Below are positions 15,727 to 23,053 of a stretch of 24,488 bases of DNA, piece by piece. Positions within the stretch are counted from its first letter, which is position 1; every line of letters starts with the position of its first letter. The stretch is taken from NCBI GenBank assembly GCA_049515655.1, contig JBEKTW010000035.1:1-24488 (forward strand), given 5' to 3'. Below the pieces are notes generated by a model, which saw only the letters and a program-made list of their open reading frames with translations, ran no database searches and had not been told where the DNA came from. The position numbers were made by a program, and so were the translations under genes. Origin of the DNA: JBEKTW01 sp049515655 (GTDB lineage: Bacteria > Bacteroidota > Ignavibacteria > UBA10030 > SZUA-254).

Positions 15727-16818
15727 TTAATCGATTTTCTTCACCGGCTTTTCATACACCGAATCCCCCTCGGCGAGGTTCGCAACAATTTCGATGTTGA
15801 TCGCATCACTCAAACCGGTCTTCACGAACCGTTCCTGTTCCGTACCGTTCTTCAGTACGACTTTCACGAACGCGGAATCATTTCTGAACGTAACGACGCG
15901 TTCGGGCAACATCAGGACATTCTCCTTTTTGCTGATGACGATGTTGGCGTTGGCGGAATATCCGGCGCGGAGTGTGGCGTTGCTCGATCTGGGGATGAGA
16001 ATTTCGATCGGGAATACCGTCGCATTGTCCTTCTTCTCTGCTTTAAGGGAAATCTTCTTGAGCACACCCTTCACGGTGTCGTTCGGTAGAGCGCCGACCT
16101 TGAGAATGGCTTCCATGCCTTCCTTCAGTTTACCCACATCAATTTCATCGACCGTTCCCTTGAAAAGCAATCGTTCCATGTTCGCCATTTTCATGAGCAC
16201 GGTGCCCTCCTGGTAGGAGGTGAGTGGAGTTACGGGATCGCCTACCTGGACGGCTTTGCTGAGGACGAAACCGTCGATAGGTGCTTTGACGATGGACTCG
16301 ATCTCGGTTTCATCGATTTTGACACTGCCGCTCTCGAGCAGCGCGAGATGCTCGTTGGCGATCTTTATTCTCAGCACGCCCTCTTGATATGTTCGCTGGC
16401 AATCCTCGTACTCCTTGTTCGAGATAAGATGCCTGCTCAACATGGAATCTTCCCGAACTTTTTCCTTTGTGAAATTATCGAGGTCGTTTTGCGCAAGCTG
16501 GACCTGACGTTTGGCATCTGCAAGCTCGAGCGGCGTCGGGTCGGGTCTCACCTCCAGCAAAGGGTCTCCGGCTTTCACGTGTGTGCCGGCGTCGGCAAAG
16601 ATATTTTTGACCACGCCGGAAACTATCGATTTGATGGAAATTTCGTTCTCGGGCTCGATGGTGCCCACGGCAAGCGCCTTGTCGACAATCGTCCCTTTTT
16701 GCACTTTCACCGTGGGAAGCGAGCTATCCGCGGAACTCTTCGAACGTCCAAAGATGAAAAAGCCTGCGATGACAAGGGCAACTGCGGCGACCGTGGAAAT
16801 GATGATCTTTTTCTTCAT
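15727..16818 (-). CDS. Periplasmic adaptor (HlyD/MacA-like membrane fusion protein) of an ABC efflux pump
   Basis: 363 residues from ATG 16816-16818. A single membrane anchor (about 4-24) is followed by a first half of the lipoyl/hairpin domain (SIVSGVVKNIFADAGTHVKAGDPLLEV), a helical hairpin with coiled-coil character (about 100-170, LADAKRQVQLAQNDLDNF), the second lipoyl half (IVKAPIDGFVLSKAVQVGDPV), and beta-barrel and membrane-proximal domains (LRAGYSANANIVISKKENVLMLPERVV). It would link the MacB-type permeases to an outer-membrane channel. A TTG-started extension of 17 codons is possible, but the anchor sits naturally just after the chosen ATG. Neither start has a good Shine-Dalgarno sequence. 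It is first in the unit; the usual ATPase gene does not follow. Confidence 0.92.
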   Translation of the reverse strand: MKKKIIISTVAAVALVIAGFFIFGRSKSSADSSLPTVKVQKGTIVDKALAVGTIEPENEISIKSIVSGVVKNIFADAGTHVKAGDPLLEVRPDPTPLELADAKRQVQLAQNDLDNFTKEKVREDSMLSRHLISNKEYEDCQRTYQEGVLRIKIANEHLALLESGSVKIDETEIESIVKAPIDGFVLSKAVQVGDPVTPLTSYQEGTVLMKMANMERLLFKGTVDEIDVGKLKEGMEAILKVGALPNDTVKGVLKKISLKAEKKDNATVFPIEILIPRSSNATLRAGYSANANIVISKKENVLMLPERVVTFRNDSAFVKVVLKNGTEQERFVKTGLSDAINIEIVANLAEGDSVYEKPVKKID

Positions 16819-16947
16819 ATCATGACCATGACAAAAAGGAGTAAGCGACCGTGACTTTAGTATCTTCAATACGTCAGATTATAGAGAAATGTTGCGCATC
16901 CATCGGTAATAGGCCTCCTTCGACCAAAACACCCGATTCCGCGGAAA

Positions 16948-16977
16948 TTGCTTTTGTTTGAGCATTTTCTATATTTC
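16948..16977 (+). promoter_or_regulatory. Bacteroidota-type promoter candidate for the deaminase-xdh operon
   Basis: TTG at 16948-16950 and TATATTTC at 16970-16977, spaced by 19 nt, fit the TTG / TAnnTTTG pattern with one mismatch. The start of transcription would be near 16984 and the leader about 44 nt long. This 209-nt gap also must hold the divergent promoter of the adaptor gene; a TATAAT on the minus strand at 16878-16883 is a weak candidate for that. Confidence 0.4.
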
Positions 16978-17027
16978 AAGGTGAAATGCGTAGCAGTGAA
17001 AATGTTTGATTCTCACGATTTACGGAT

Positions 17028-18362
17028 ATGTCCACGGTAATAATAGCCGGCAGCATCATAACGGGCGACAGAAGTGGGGGGATTCTATCCAACCACGCTG
17101 TTGTCATCGAGGGGAATCGGATTGCCCGGATGGTACCCACGCAAGAGCTTCGTCCGGCGGCAACCGATGAGCTCATCGATGCCCCGGAACTGGTCGCCAT
17201 CCCCGGTTTCATCCAAACGCATACTCATCTTTGCCAGACGCTCTTTCGAGGGCTCGCCGACGATCTGGAACTTCTCGATTGGTTGCAGAGAAAGATTTTT
17301 CCCTTTGAAGCGGCTCACACCTCGGGTTCAATGTATTCTTCCGCGATGCTGGGAATCGCCGAGCTCGTTCGTTCCGGTACGACGACGATTCTTGACATGG
17401 GAAGCGTGAATCATGAGGACGAAGTGATCCGTGCAATCAGTGAAACCGGGATGCGTGCGTTCGTCGGCAAAGCGATGATGGATATCAACGACTTGTATCC
17501 TAAACTCAAAGAGCCGACGAAGGAATCGCTGAAGTCGACCCGGGACCTTGCCGAACGGTGGCACAACTCGTCCGGCGGCAGACTAAAATACGCCGTTGCG
17601 CCGAGATTCGTTCTCACCTGTACCGATACGCTTCTGAAAGAAGCCCGGGAAATGAGCGCTTCGTTCGATGGAATGTTGTTTCACACGCATGCATCGGAGA
17701 ATAAAAACGAGGTTCAGGCAGTACGGAAGCGATGTAGGATGGAAAATATCGAGTTTCTTGAATCCCTGGATGTCCTGTCTGAGAAGGCGTGCCTCGCACA
17801 TTGCGTTCATTTGAACGATCACGAAGTGGCCCTATTGCAGAAAACGAGAACGAATGTCACCCATTGCCCGTCTTCCAATCTGAAACTTGGCTCGGGCTTC
17901 GCGAATATCCCTCGCCTGCTTCAGCATGGAATCAATGTGACGCTGGGAGCGGACGGCGCGCCGTGCAATAACAATCTGGATATGTTCCGCGAAATGCGGC
18001 TCACGTCGCTCCTGCAGAAACCGGTTCATGGACCGAAAGCGATGCCGGCAAAGGATGTGTTTGAGATGGCAACAATTCGCGGAGCGGAGGCCCTCGGGCT
18101 TGAGAAAGAAATCGGCAGCATCGAGGTCGGCAAGAAGGCCGATATTGTACTCCTGAACCTCGCGCAATTATGGAATCCCGTTATACAGGACGGCGACCCT
18201 TACTCGTCGATCGTCTACTCCTGCGGGCCCGAGAATGTTGACTCGGTGATGATCGACGGAAAATGGATGTACCGCAAGAAGGAGTACGTGGAAATCGACA
18301 AAGATGCCCTCATCCACACGGCGAGAAGAGAACTGAAGCAGTTGTTGGGGAGGATGTCGTAG
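17028..18362 (+). CDS. Amidohydrolase of the SsnA/MtaD/TrzA group, probable purine (nucleoside) deaminase
   Basis: A 444-residue cytosolic metal-dependent amidohydrolase. The first metal motif is PGFIQTHTHLCQTLFRG (H65, H67). Further ligands are the His residues in FHTHASE (219-224), H258 in AHCVHL and D309 in LGADGAPCNNN. The end AVEVGKK-type segment (SIEVGKKADIVLLNL) is typical of this superfamily. Close groups include 5'-deoxyadenosine / S-adenosylhomocysteine deaminases, guanine deaminase-like enzymes and chlorohydrolases, and motifs alone do not separate them. It ends 2 nt before the start of xdhA, so the two are translationally coupled. That context favours a deaminase making hypoxanthine or xanthine for the dehydrogenase. 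The ATG lacks a clear Shine-Dalgarno sequence. Confidence 0.87.
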   Translation: MSTVIIAGSIITGDRSGGILSNHAVVIEGNRIARMVPTQELRPAATDELIDAPELVAIPGFIQTHTHLCQTLFRGLADDLELLDWLQRKIFPFEAAHTSGSMYSSAMLGIAELVRSGTTTILDMGSVNHEDEVIRAISETGMRAFVGKAMMDINDLYPKLKEPTKESLKSTRDLAERWHNSSGGRLKYAVAPRFVLTCTDTLLKEAREMSASFDGMLFHTHASENKNEVQAVRKRCRMENIEFLESLDVLSEKACLAHCVHLNDHEVALLQKTRTNVTHCPSSNLKLGSGFANIPRLLQHGINVTLGADGAPCNNNLDMFREMRLTSLLQKPVHGPKAMPAKDVFEMATIRGAEALGLEKEIGSIEVGKKADIVLLNLAQLWNPVIQDGDPYSSIVYSCGPENVDSVMIDGKWMYRKKEYVEIDKDALIHTARRELKQLLGRMS

Positions 18363-18364
18363 GT

Positions 18365-19804
18365 ATGCGGTCGACGATCTCCTTTATCCTGGACGGGAAA
18401 GTCCGTGAAATAGATTTTGAGCGTGAAAATCTCCCGCCGACGATAACCGTGTTGAATTACTTACGGTCTCTCCCTTCCCATAAAGGCGTGAAGGAGGGAT
18501 GCGCCGAGGGAGATTGTGGCGCGTGCACGGTGGTGATCGCTGACATCGGTGCTGATGGCAGGCTTCGTTACAAATCTGTCGATTCCTGCTTGCTGTTTCT
18601 GCCGATGCTTCACGGCAAACAATTGATCACCGTCGAGAATTTAAGAAATGCTTCCGGCGAACTCCACCCTGTTCAGGCTGCGATGATCGAGACCGGCGGG
18701 AGTCAATGCGGCTTTTGCACGCCCGGGGTTGTCATGTCGCTCTTCGCGTTGTACAAGAACTGTGATCATCCATCCCGCGACGAGATCGAGGAAGCGCTCG
18801 GCGGCAATCTCTGCCGGTGCACGGGGTATAAGCCGATTGTCGAGGCGGCGGCGCGTGCGTGCGTCCATAGCGGAATGGACCACCTCACTGCCGACGAGCC
18901 TCGAATCCTCGAACTTCTCAAATCGATTCCCGGCCAGTCAATCACTCTCGCGACCAACCGACAACAATATTTCCGACCGGTAAGCCCTGGAGAAGCGGTT
19001 ACATTGAAGCACCAGCATTCCGAAGCGATTGTCATCTGTGGGGCGACTGATATCGCTCTCCGGGTAACAAAAAATCATGAAGTATTGAAGGAAGTCATCG
19101 ACCTTTCGGGTGTGGAGGAGTTAAAGGAAATTGCCGAGACAGAGTCGTCTATTTCAATCGGCGCGGGTGTGTCGTTGAATGAGATAATGCCCAGAATAAA
19201 AATGGCGTTCCCCGCGCTGCATAGCATGCTGTCTGTGTTCGGGTCTCAACAGATCCGGAATCTTGCGACGCTCGGGGGCAGTCTCGGGACTGCGTCGCCC
19301 ATCGGTGATGCGCTGCCGGTGTTAGTAGCGTATGGAGCGACGGTGATTCTTGAGAGTTTAAACGGCCGGCGCGAAGTCGCGCTCGATGAGTTTGTCACGG
19401 GGTACAGAACAACAGTCCGCAAACACGATGAGTTGATCACAGCAATTGTCGTACCGAAATTGTTGAATGGCGCGCGGGTGAAATCGTACAAAATCTCCAA
19501 ACGGAAGGACCTGGATATTTCCACTCTCAGCGCCGGGTTCAGATTGGATCTGGGCGGAAGCGGCGCCGTTAAGGCCATCAGATTGGTTTACGGCGGTATG
19601 GCGGAGAAAACGAAGCGCGCAGCGGCCGCGGAGCGGTATCTTGTCGGTAAAGGGTGGAGCAGGCAGACTGTCGCGGAAGCGATGAAATTCATAGATACCG
19701 AGTTCACTCCGATTTCTGACGCCCGCTCGGGCGCAGAATTCCGAAAAGTGGCGGCAAGGAATTTGCTGCTCAAGTTTTTTGAGGAAACAAGGGCGGGGAA
19801 GTGA
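18365..19804 (+). CDS. xdhA: Xanthine dehydrogenase, FeS/FAD subunit
   Basis: 479 residues combining the small and medium subunits of the molybdenum hydroxylase family. A plant-type [2Fe-2S] domain has C46, C51, C54 (GCAEGDCGAC) and C75; the second [2Fe-2S] domain has C115, C118 (CGFC) and C150, C152 (CRC). The FAD domain from about 200 carries GATDIALRV at 226-234 and RNLATLGGSLGTASPIGD at 298-315, followed by the CO dehydrogenase flavoprotein C-terminal domain. Electrons from the Mo centre would pass through both clusters to FAD and on to NAD+. The start is the ATG 2 nt after the deaminase stop, with GGGGAGG about 11 nt upstream; the open frame extends further upstream only inside the deaminase gene. 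It is separated from xdhB by an S23 cassette. Confidence 0.93.
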   Translation: MRSTISFILDGKVREIDFERENLPPTITVLNYLRSLPSHKGVKEGCAEGDCGACTVVIADIGADGRLRYKSVDSCLLFLPMLHGKQLITVENLRNASGELHPVQAAMIETGGSQCGFCTPGVVMSLFALYKNCDHPSRDEIEEALGGNLCRCTGYKPIVEAAARACVHSGMDHLTADEPRILELLKSIPGQSITLATNRQQYFRPVSPGEAVTLKHQHSEAIVICGATDIALRVTKNHEVLKEVIDLSGVEELKEIAETESSISIGAGVSLNEIMPRIKMAFPALHSMLSVFGSQQIRNLATLGGSLGTASPIGDALPVLVAYGATVILESLNGRREVALDEFVTGYRTTVRKHDELITAIVVPKLLNGARVKSYKISKRKDLDISTLSAGFRLDLGGSGAVKAIRLVYGGMAEKTKRAAAAERYLVGKGWSRQTVAEAMKFIDTEFTPISDARSGAEFRKVAARNLLLKFFEETRAGK

Positions 19805-19810
19805 CGGGGT

Positions 19811-20087
19811 GATGGAGCAATGAGTAATGAGCAATGAAGAATGAAGGTTGAACGGCGGAACGACATGTAGAGAATGAGGGAGGAATGGAGTACTGGAATG
19901 TTGGAGTAATGGAGGGATGGAGCAATGAGTAATGAGCAATGAAGAATGAAGGTTGAACGGCGGAACGACATGTAGAGGATGAGGGAGGAATGGAGCACTG
20001 GAATGTTGGAGGAATGGAGGGATGGAGCAATGAGCAATGAAGAATGAAGGTTGAGGGGCGGAACGACATGTAGAGGATGAGGGAGGT
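19811..20087. repeat. 105-bp tandem repeat upstream of S23 gene 2
   Basis: Unit 1 is 19811-19915, unit 2 is 19916-20020 (only a few differences), and unit 3 starts at 20021, lacks 8 bases near its start, and stops at about 20087. Each unit starts GATGGAGCAATGAG and includes GGTTGA..CGGAACGACATGTAGAG and GATGAGGGAGG. The last GGGAGG (20081-20086) is the ribosome-binding site of the S23 gene at 20093. The array starts 7 nt after the xdhA stop. Because 105 is a multiple of 3, the opposite strand shows a false 35-residue peptide repeat. Confidence 0.92.
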
Positions 20088-20092
20088 GGTCA

Positions 20093-20455
20093 ATGGGTGG
20101 CAAACGGAACATCGTAAGAGAGAAATCATTCGACTTTGCAGTCAGGATTGTTGGACTCCATAGGTATCTTGCTGCTGAAAAGAAAGAGTATGTTTTTTCA
20201 AAGCAGGTGCTAAGAAGTGGAACATCGATTGCTGCAAATGTTGAAGAAGCTGACAGCGCAATTTCAAAAAGGGATTTTTCAAGCAAGATTTCAATTTCAT
20301 GCAAGGAAGCAAAAGAAACTCACTATTGGCTCAGATTGTTGCTAGCGACCGATTATATCAACCAGCGAGAATTCGATTCCTTGATCGGCGATTGTGATGA
20401 AATTTGCAAGCTCTTGTTTTCGATATTGAAAACGACAAGAATCAACAAACAATGA
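20093..20455 (+). CDS. Four-helix-bundle protein of the S23 family (cassette 2)
   Basis: 120 residues with the same family core as the protein at 15266-15619: FSKQVLRSGTSIAANVEEAD followed by SKRDFSSKISISCKEAKETHYWLRLLLAT. The two copies share the motif pattern but are far from identical, so this is not a recent duplication. ATG 20093 has GGAGG with 6-nt spacing, supplied by the end of the tandem repeat. The TGA stop (20453-20455) lies in the left arm of the downstream hairpin repeat. The gene is AT-richer than xdhA and xdhB, which it separates, and has no known link to purine oxidation. It looks like a passenger in that operon. Confidence 0.9.
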   Translation: MGGKRNIVREKSFDFAVRIVGLHRYLAAEKKEYVFSKQVLRSGTSIAANVEEADSAISKRDFSSKISISCKEAKETHYWLRLLLATDYINQREFDSLIGDCDEICKLLFSILKTTRINKQ

Positions 20456-20575
20456 GCAATGGGTAATGACGAATTTTTGGACATTACTCATTGTTCATTA
20501 ATCATTGAAGAATTATGCAATGAGTATTGGCGAATTTCTGGATATTGATCATTATTCATTGTTCATTGAAAAATT
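20451..20575. repeat. Hairpin-forming direct repeat downstream of S23 gene 2
   Basis: Copy 1 (about 20451-20517) begins with an 18-base arm, AATGAGCAATGGGTAATG (20451-20468), that pairs with CATTACTCATTGTTCATT (20482-20499) at 16 of 18 positions. Copy 2 (about 20519-20575) has a shortened left arm but keeps GCGAATTTCTGGA, CATTGTTCATTG and AAAAATTATG. Both copies end in GAA(G/A)AATTATG; in copy 2 this ATG is the start codon of xdhB. The word AATGAGCAATG also occurs in the tandem array on the other side of the S23 gene. Confidence 0.85.
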
Positions 20576-22924
20576 ATGAAAACCGTTCCTCATGAGTCTG
20601 CTGAGCTTCACGTGACTGGCGAAGCCGTCTACATTGACGACATTCTCGTCAACGAGCAGCTCCTCGTCGGACGGGTTGTGTACAGCCCTCACGCGCACGC
20701 GAGAATTGAATCGTTCGATCTGAGTGAAGCGAAGAAAGTCCCGGGCGTTCACGCCGTGCTCTGCTACAAAGACATTCCCGGACACAACCAGATGGGTCCC
20801 GTTATCAAAGATGAGGTGTGTCTCGCTGAGAACGAGGTGAATTGCGTGGGCCAGGCAATGTTCCTGATCGCCGCTGAAACGGGGGAGCAGTGTCTTGAAG
20901 CGGGAAAGCGCATTAAAGTGAAGTTTGTTGAACTCGAACCGATATTGACTATTGAGAGAGCCATCGAGAAAAACAGCCTGATGGGGCCGGAAGCCAAAAT
21001 CGAGCGTGGCGATGTCGGGGCCGCCCTGAAAAAGGCTCCACACGTGATCAGAGGCGAATTGCGTACCGGAGCGCAGGAGCACTGGTATCTTGAATCGCAG
21101 GCATCTTTGTGCATCCCCGGAGAGGGAAGCGAGATGCACGTCTATAGCTCGACGCAGCATCCTTCGGAAACGCAGGCGCTGGTCGCTGAAGTTCTCGGCA
21201 TCGGCAAGAATCAGGTGGTGGTCGAAGTGCGCAGAATCGGCGGCGGGTTCGGCGGCAAGGAGACACAGGCAAACCACACCGCATGCTGGACCGCCCTCCT
21301 CAGTCGGGCAACGAAGCGTCCCGTGAAGATTCGTTTGTTCCGTGATGACGACATGAAAATCACTGGCAAGCGCCACCGTTTTCTGACCAGGTACGAAGCC
21401 GGTTTTGACGATGACGGCACTCTCCTCGCGGTAAACCTTGAGCTGAACGGCGACGGCGGCTGTGCATCGGACCTCTCATTCGCGATCATGGAGCGAGCCA
21501 CGCTCCACGCCGACAATGCCTACTACATTCCCAACTTTCGGGTTCTCGGCCGCGTGTGGAAAACCAACCTTCCGCCCAATACTGCCATGAGAGGATTCGG
21601 AGGTCCGCAGGGTATGGCGGCGATCGAAACAATTATTGACAGGGCAGCCCGGCTCCTCGGCAAAGAGCCGGCAGATATCCGGAAGAAGAATTTCTACGGT
21701 ATCGGGACGCGCGATACGACTCCGTATGGACAGGTCGTTGAAGGCAACCGGCTCGATGCGATGTACACGCAGCTCATTGAATCCTCAGAATACCTGCGGC
21801 GGCGGAAAGAGATAGACGAATTTAACAAACGGAATGAGTTTCATAAAAAGGGGATGGCGATCACGCCTGTCAAGTTCGGGATATCGTTCACGACGACGTT
21901 CCTGAATCAGGCGGGAGCGCTTGTGCTCATCTACAAGGACGGAACGATTCTTGTTAATCACGGTGGAACCGAGATGGGGCAGGGGCTTCACACGAAAATT
22001 CAGCAGATCGCCGCCGCCGAGTTTGGCGTGGGTCCGGAGCGCGTGAAAGTCAATGCGACGAACACATCGAAAATTCCCAATACTTCCGCAACCGCGGCAT
22101 CATCCGGAGCTGATTTGAACGGCATGGCAGTCAAGAATGCCGTGGATATTCTCAAGTTGCGAATCGCGGAAGCAATGGCGCAAATCTGGAATGAGGAGGA
22201 TTCAAACGTTCAGTCGAAAGCGCGAGACGTCGTTTTCGAGGGTGGCTGGATTGCCGATACCAAGCATCCCGGTAGAAAAGTCCCGTTCGAGGAGGCCATG
22301 GCGCCGTTGAACCTTCGCCAGGTTCCGTTGAGCGCAGCAGGTTTCTACAAGACGCCGACGGTTGGCTGGGATAAGAAGGCCGGTCGCGGCAAGCCCTTCT
22401 TTTACTTTGCGTTCGGGATGGCGGTGACGGAGGTCCTGGTCGATGTGCTGACGGGTTCTCACACGATTCTGAGGACCGACATCTTGCACGATGTCGGCGA
22501 TTCGTTGAATCCGCTGGTCGACCGCGGTCAGGTGGAAGGGGGATACATTCAGGGCGTGGGCTGGTGTACGACCGAGGAAATCAAATGGGATGGCAGGGGA
22601 AATCTCATGACCCACTCTCCCGACACCTACAAGATTCCGGCGGTTCAGGATGTCCCCCGGGATTTTCGGGTAAGTTTTCTGGAGAATGTCCCGAACACGG
22701 CTGATACGATACGCCGAAGCAAAGCCGTTGGCGAGCCGCCGTTCATGCTCTCACTTTCCTGCTGGCTTGCAATCAAGGATGCGATCTCAGCAGTCGGTAA
22801 TCACGAAATTGAGCCGGAGTTTTCGCTTCCCGCGACGAACGAGGTTATTCTTCTTTCAATCGAGAAATTAAAGAAAGAAATGGGACTGGGCGACAAAACG
22901 GCTGGAACCATGACCCGGGCGTAG
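20576..22924 (+). CDS. xdhB: Xanthine dehydrogenase, molybdopterin-binding subunit
   Basis: 782 residues, a full-length large subunit. It opens VPHESAELHVTGEAVYIDD, the normal family start. Molybdopterin loops are visible: TQHPSETQ at 194-201, GGGFGGKE at 222-229, NTAMRGFGGPQG with R339, KFGISFTT at 433-440, GGTEMGQGLH at 463-472, and the catalytic glutamate E720 in AVGEPPF. These features match xanthine dehydrogenase rather than CO dehydrogenase. It pairs with XdhA in the cytosol. Its start codon coincides with the end of the cassette repeat and has no Shine-Dalgarno sequence, so translation may be affected by the insertion. No xdhC maturation gene lies in the window. Confidence 0.93.
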   Translation: MKTVPHESAELHVTGEAVYIDDILVNEQLLVGRVVYSPHAHARIESFDLSEAKKVPGVHAVLCYKDIPGHNQMGPVIKDEVCLAENEVNCVGQAMFLIAAETGEQCLEAGKRIKVKFVELEPILTIERAIEKNSLMGPEAKIERGDVGAALKKAPHVIRGELRTGAQEHWYLESQASLCIPGEGSEMHVYSSTQHPSETQALVAEVLGIGKNQVVVEVRRIGGGFGGKETQANHTACWTALLSRATKRPVKIRLFRDDDMKITGKRHRFLTRYEAGFDDDGTLLAVNLELNGDGGCASDLSFAIMERATLHADNAYYIPNFRVLGRVWKTNLPPNTAMRGFGGPQGMAAIETIIDRAARLLGKEPADIRKKNFYGIGTRDTTPYGQVVEGNRLDAMYTQLIESSEYLRRRKEIDEFNKRNEFHKKGMAITPVKFGISFTTTFLNQAGALVLIYKDGTILVNHGGTEMGQGLHTKIQQIAAAEFGVGPERVKVNATNTSKIPNTSATAASSGADLNGMAVKNAVDILKLRIAEAMAQIWNEEDSNVQSKARDVVFEGGWIADTKHPGRKVPFEEAMAPLNLRQVPLSAAGFYKTPTVGWDKKAGRGKPFFYFAFGMAVTEVLVDVLTGSHTILRTDILHDVGDSLNPLVDRGQVEGGYIQGVGWCTTEEIKWDGRGNLMTHSPDTYKIPAVQDVPRDFRVSFLENVPNTADTIRRSKAVGEPPFMLSLSCWLAIKDAISAVGNHEIEPEFSLPATNEVILLSIEKLKKEMGLGDKTAGTMTRA

Positions 22925-23001
22925 TCATTCCTCTTCTGGGGTCCGTTCTCTAAGTTGTGTCGCACTGGGACCGACGATGCTGCTCATAGCTAAGAGGTGG
23001 T

Positions 23002-23053
23002 CTCAACCCTCAAACCTCTAACCTCTAACCTCATGGCTCAAACCTCAACCTCA
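23002..23053. repeat. AACCTC word repeat at the 3' ends of xdhB and the phosphoesterase gene
   Basis: TCAACCCTCAAACC, CTCTAACCTCTAACCTCA and CTCAAACCTCAACCTCA follow one another, all variants of one 7-8-base word. The right half overlaps the last codons of the broken phosphoesterase on the minus strand. No open frame or strong hairpin is present. Confidence 0.7.

Noticed and set aside
18263..18364. 34-residue N-terminal extension of XdhA
   Set aside because: It would lie wholly inside the deaminase gene. The ATG at 18365 gives the normal family N-terminus, ahead of the first FeS domain.
19811..20087. CRISPR array
   Set aside because: The units are contiguous 105-bp repeats without unique spacers, and no cas genes are near.
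19588..20304. Minus-strand open frame of 238 codons with a 35-residue internal repeat
   Set aside because: It is the antisense reading of the 105-bp tandem array plus the ends of xdhA and the S23 gene. It has no ribosome-binding site or domain, and the repeat comes from the DNA period being a multiple of 3.
20671..21300. Minus-strand open frames across xdhB
   Set aside because: Antisense shadows of a gene with unmistakable molybdopterin-binding motifs.
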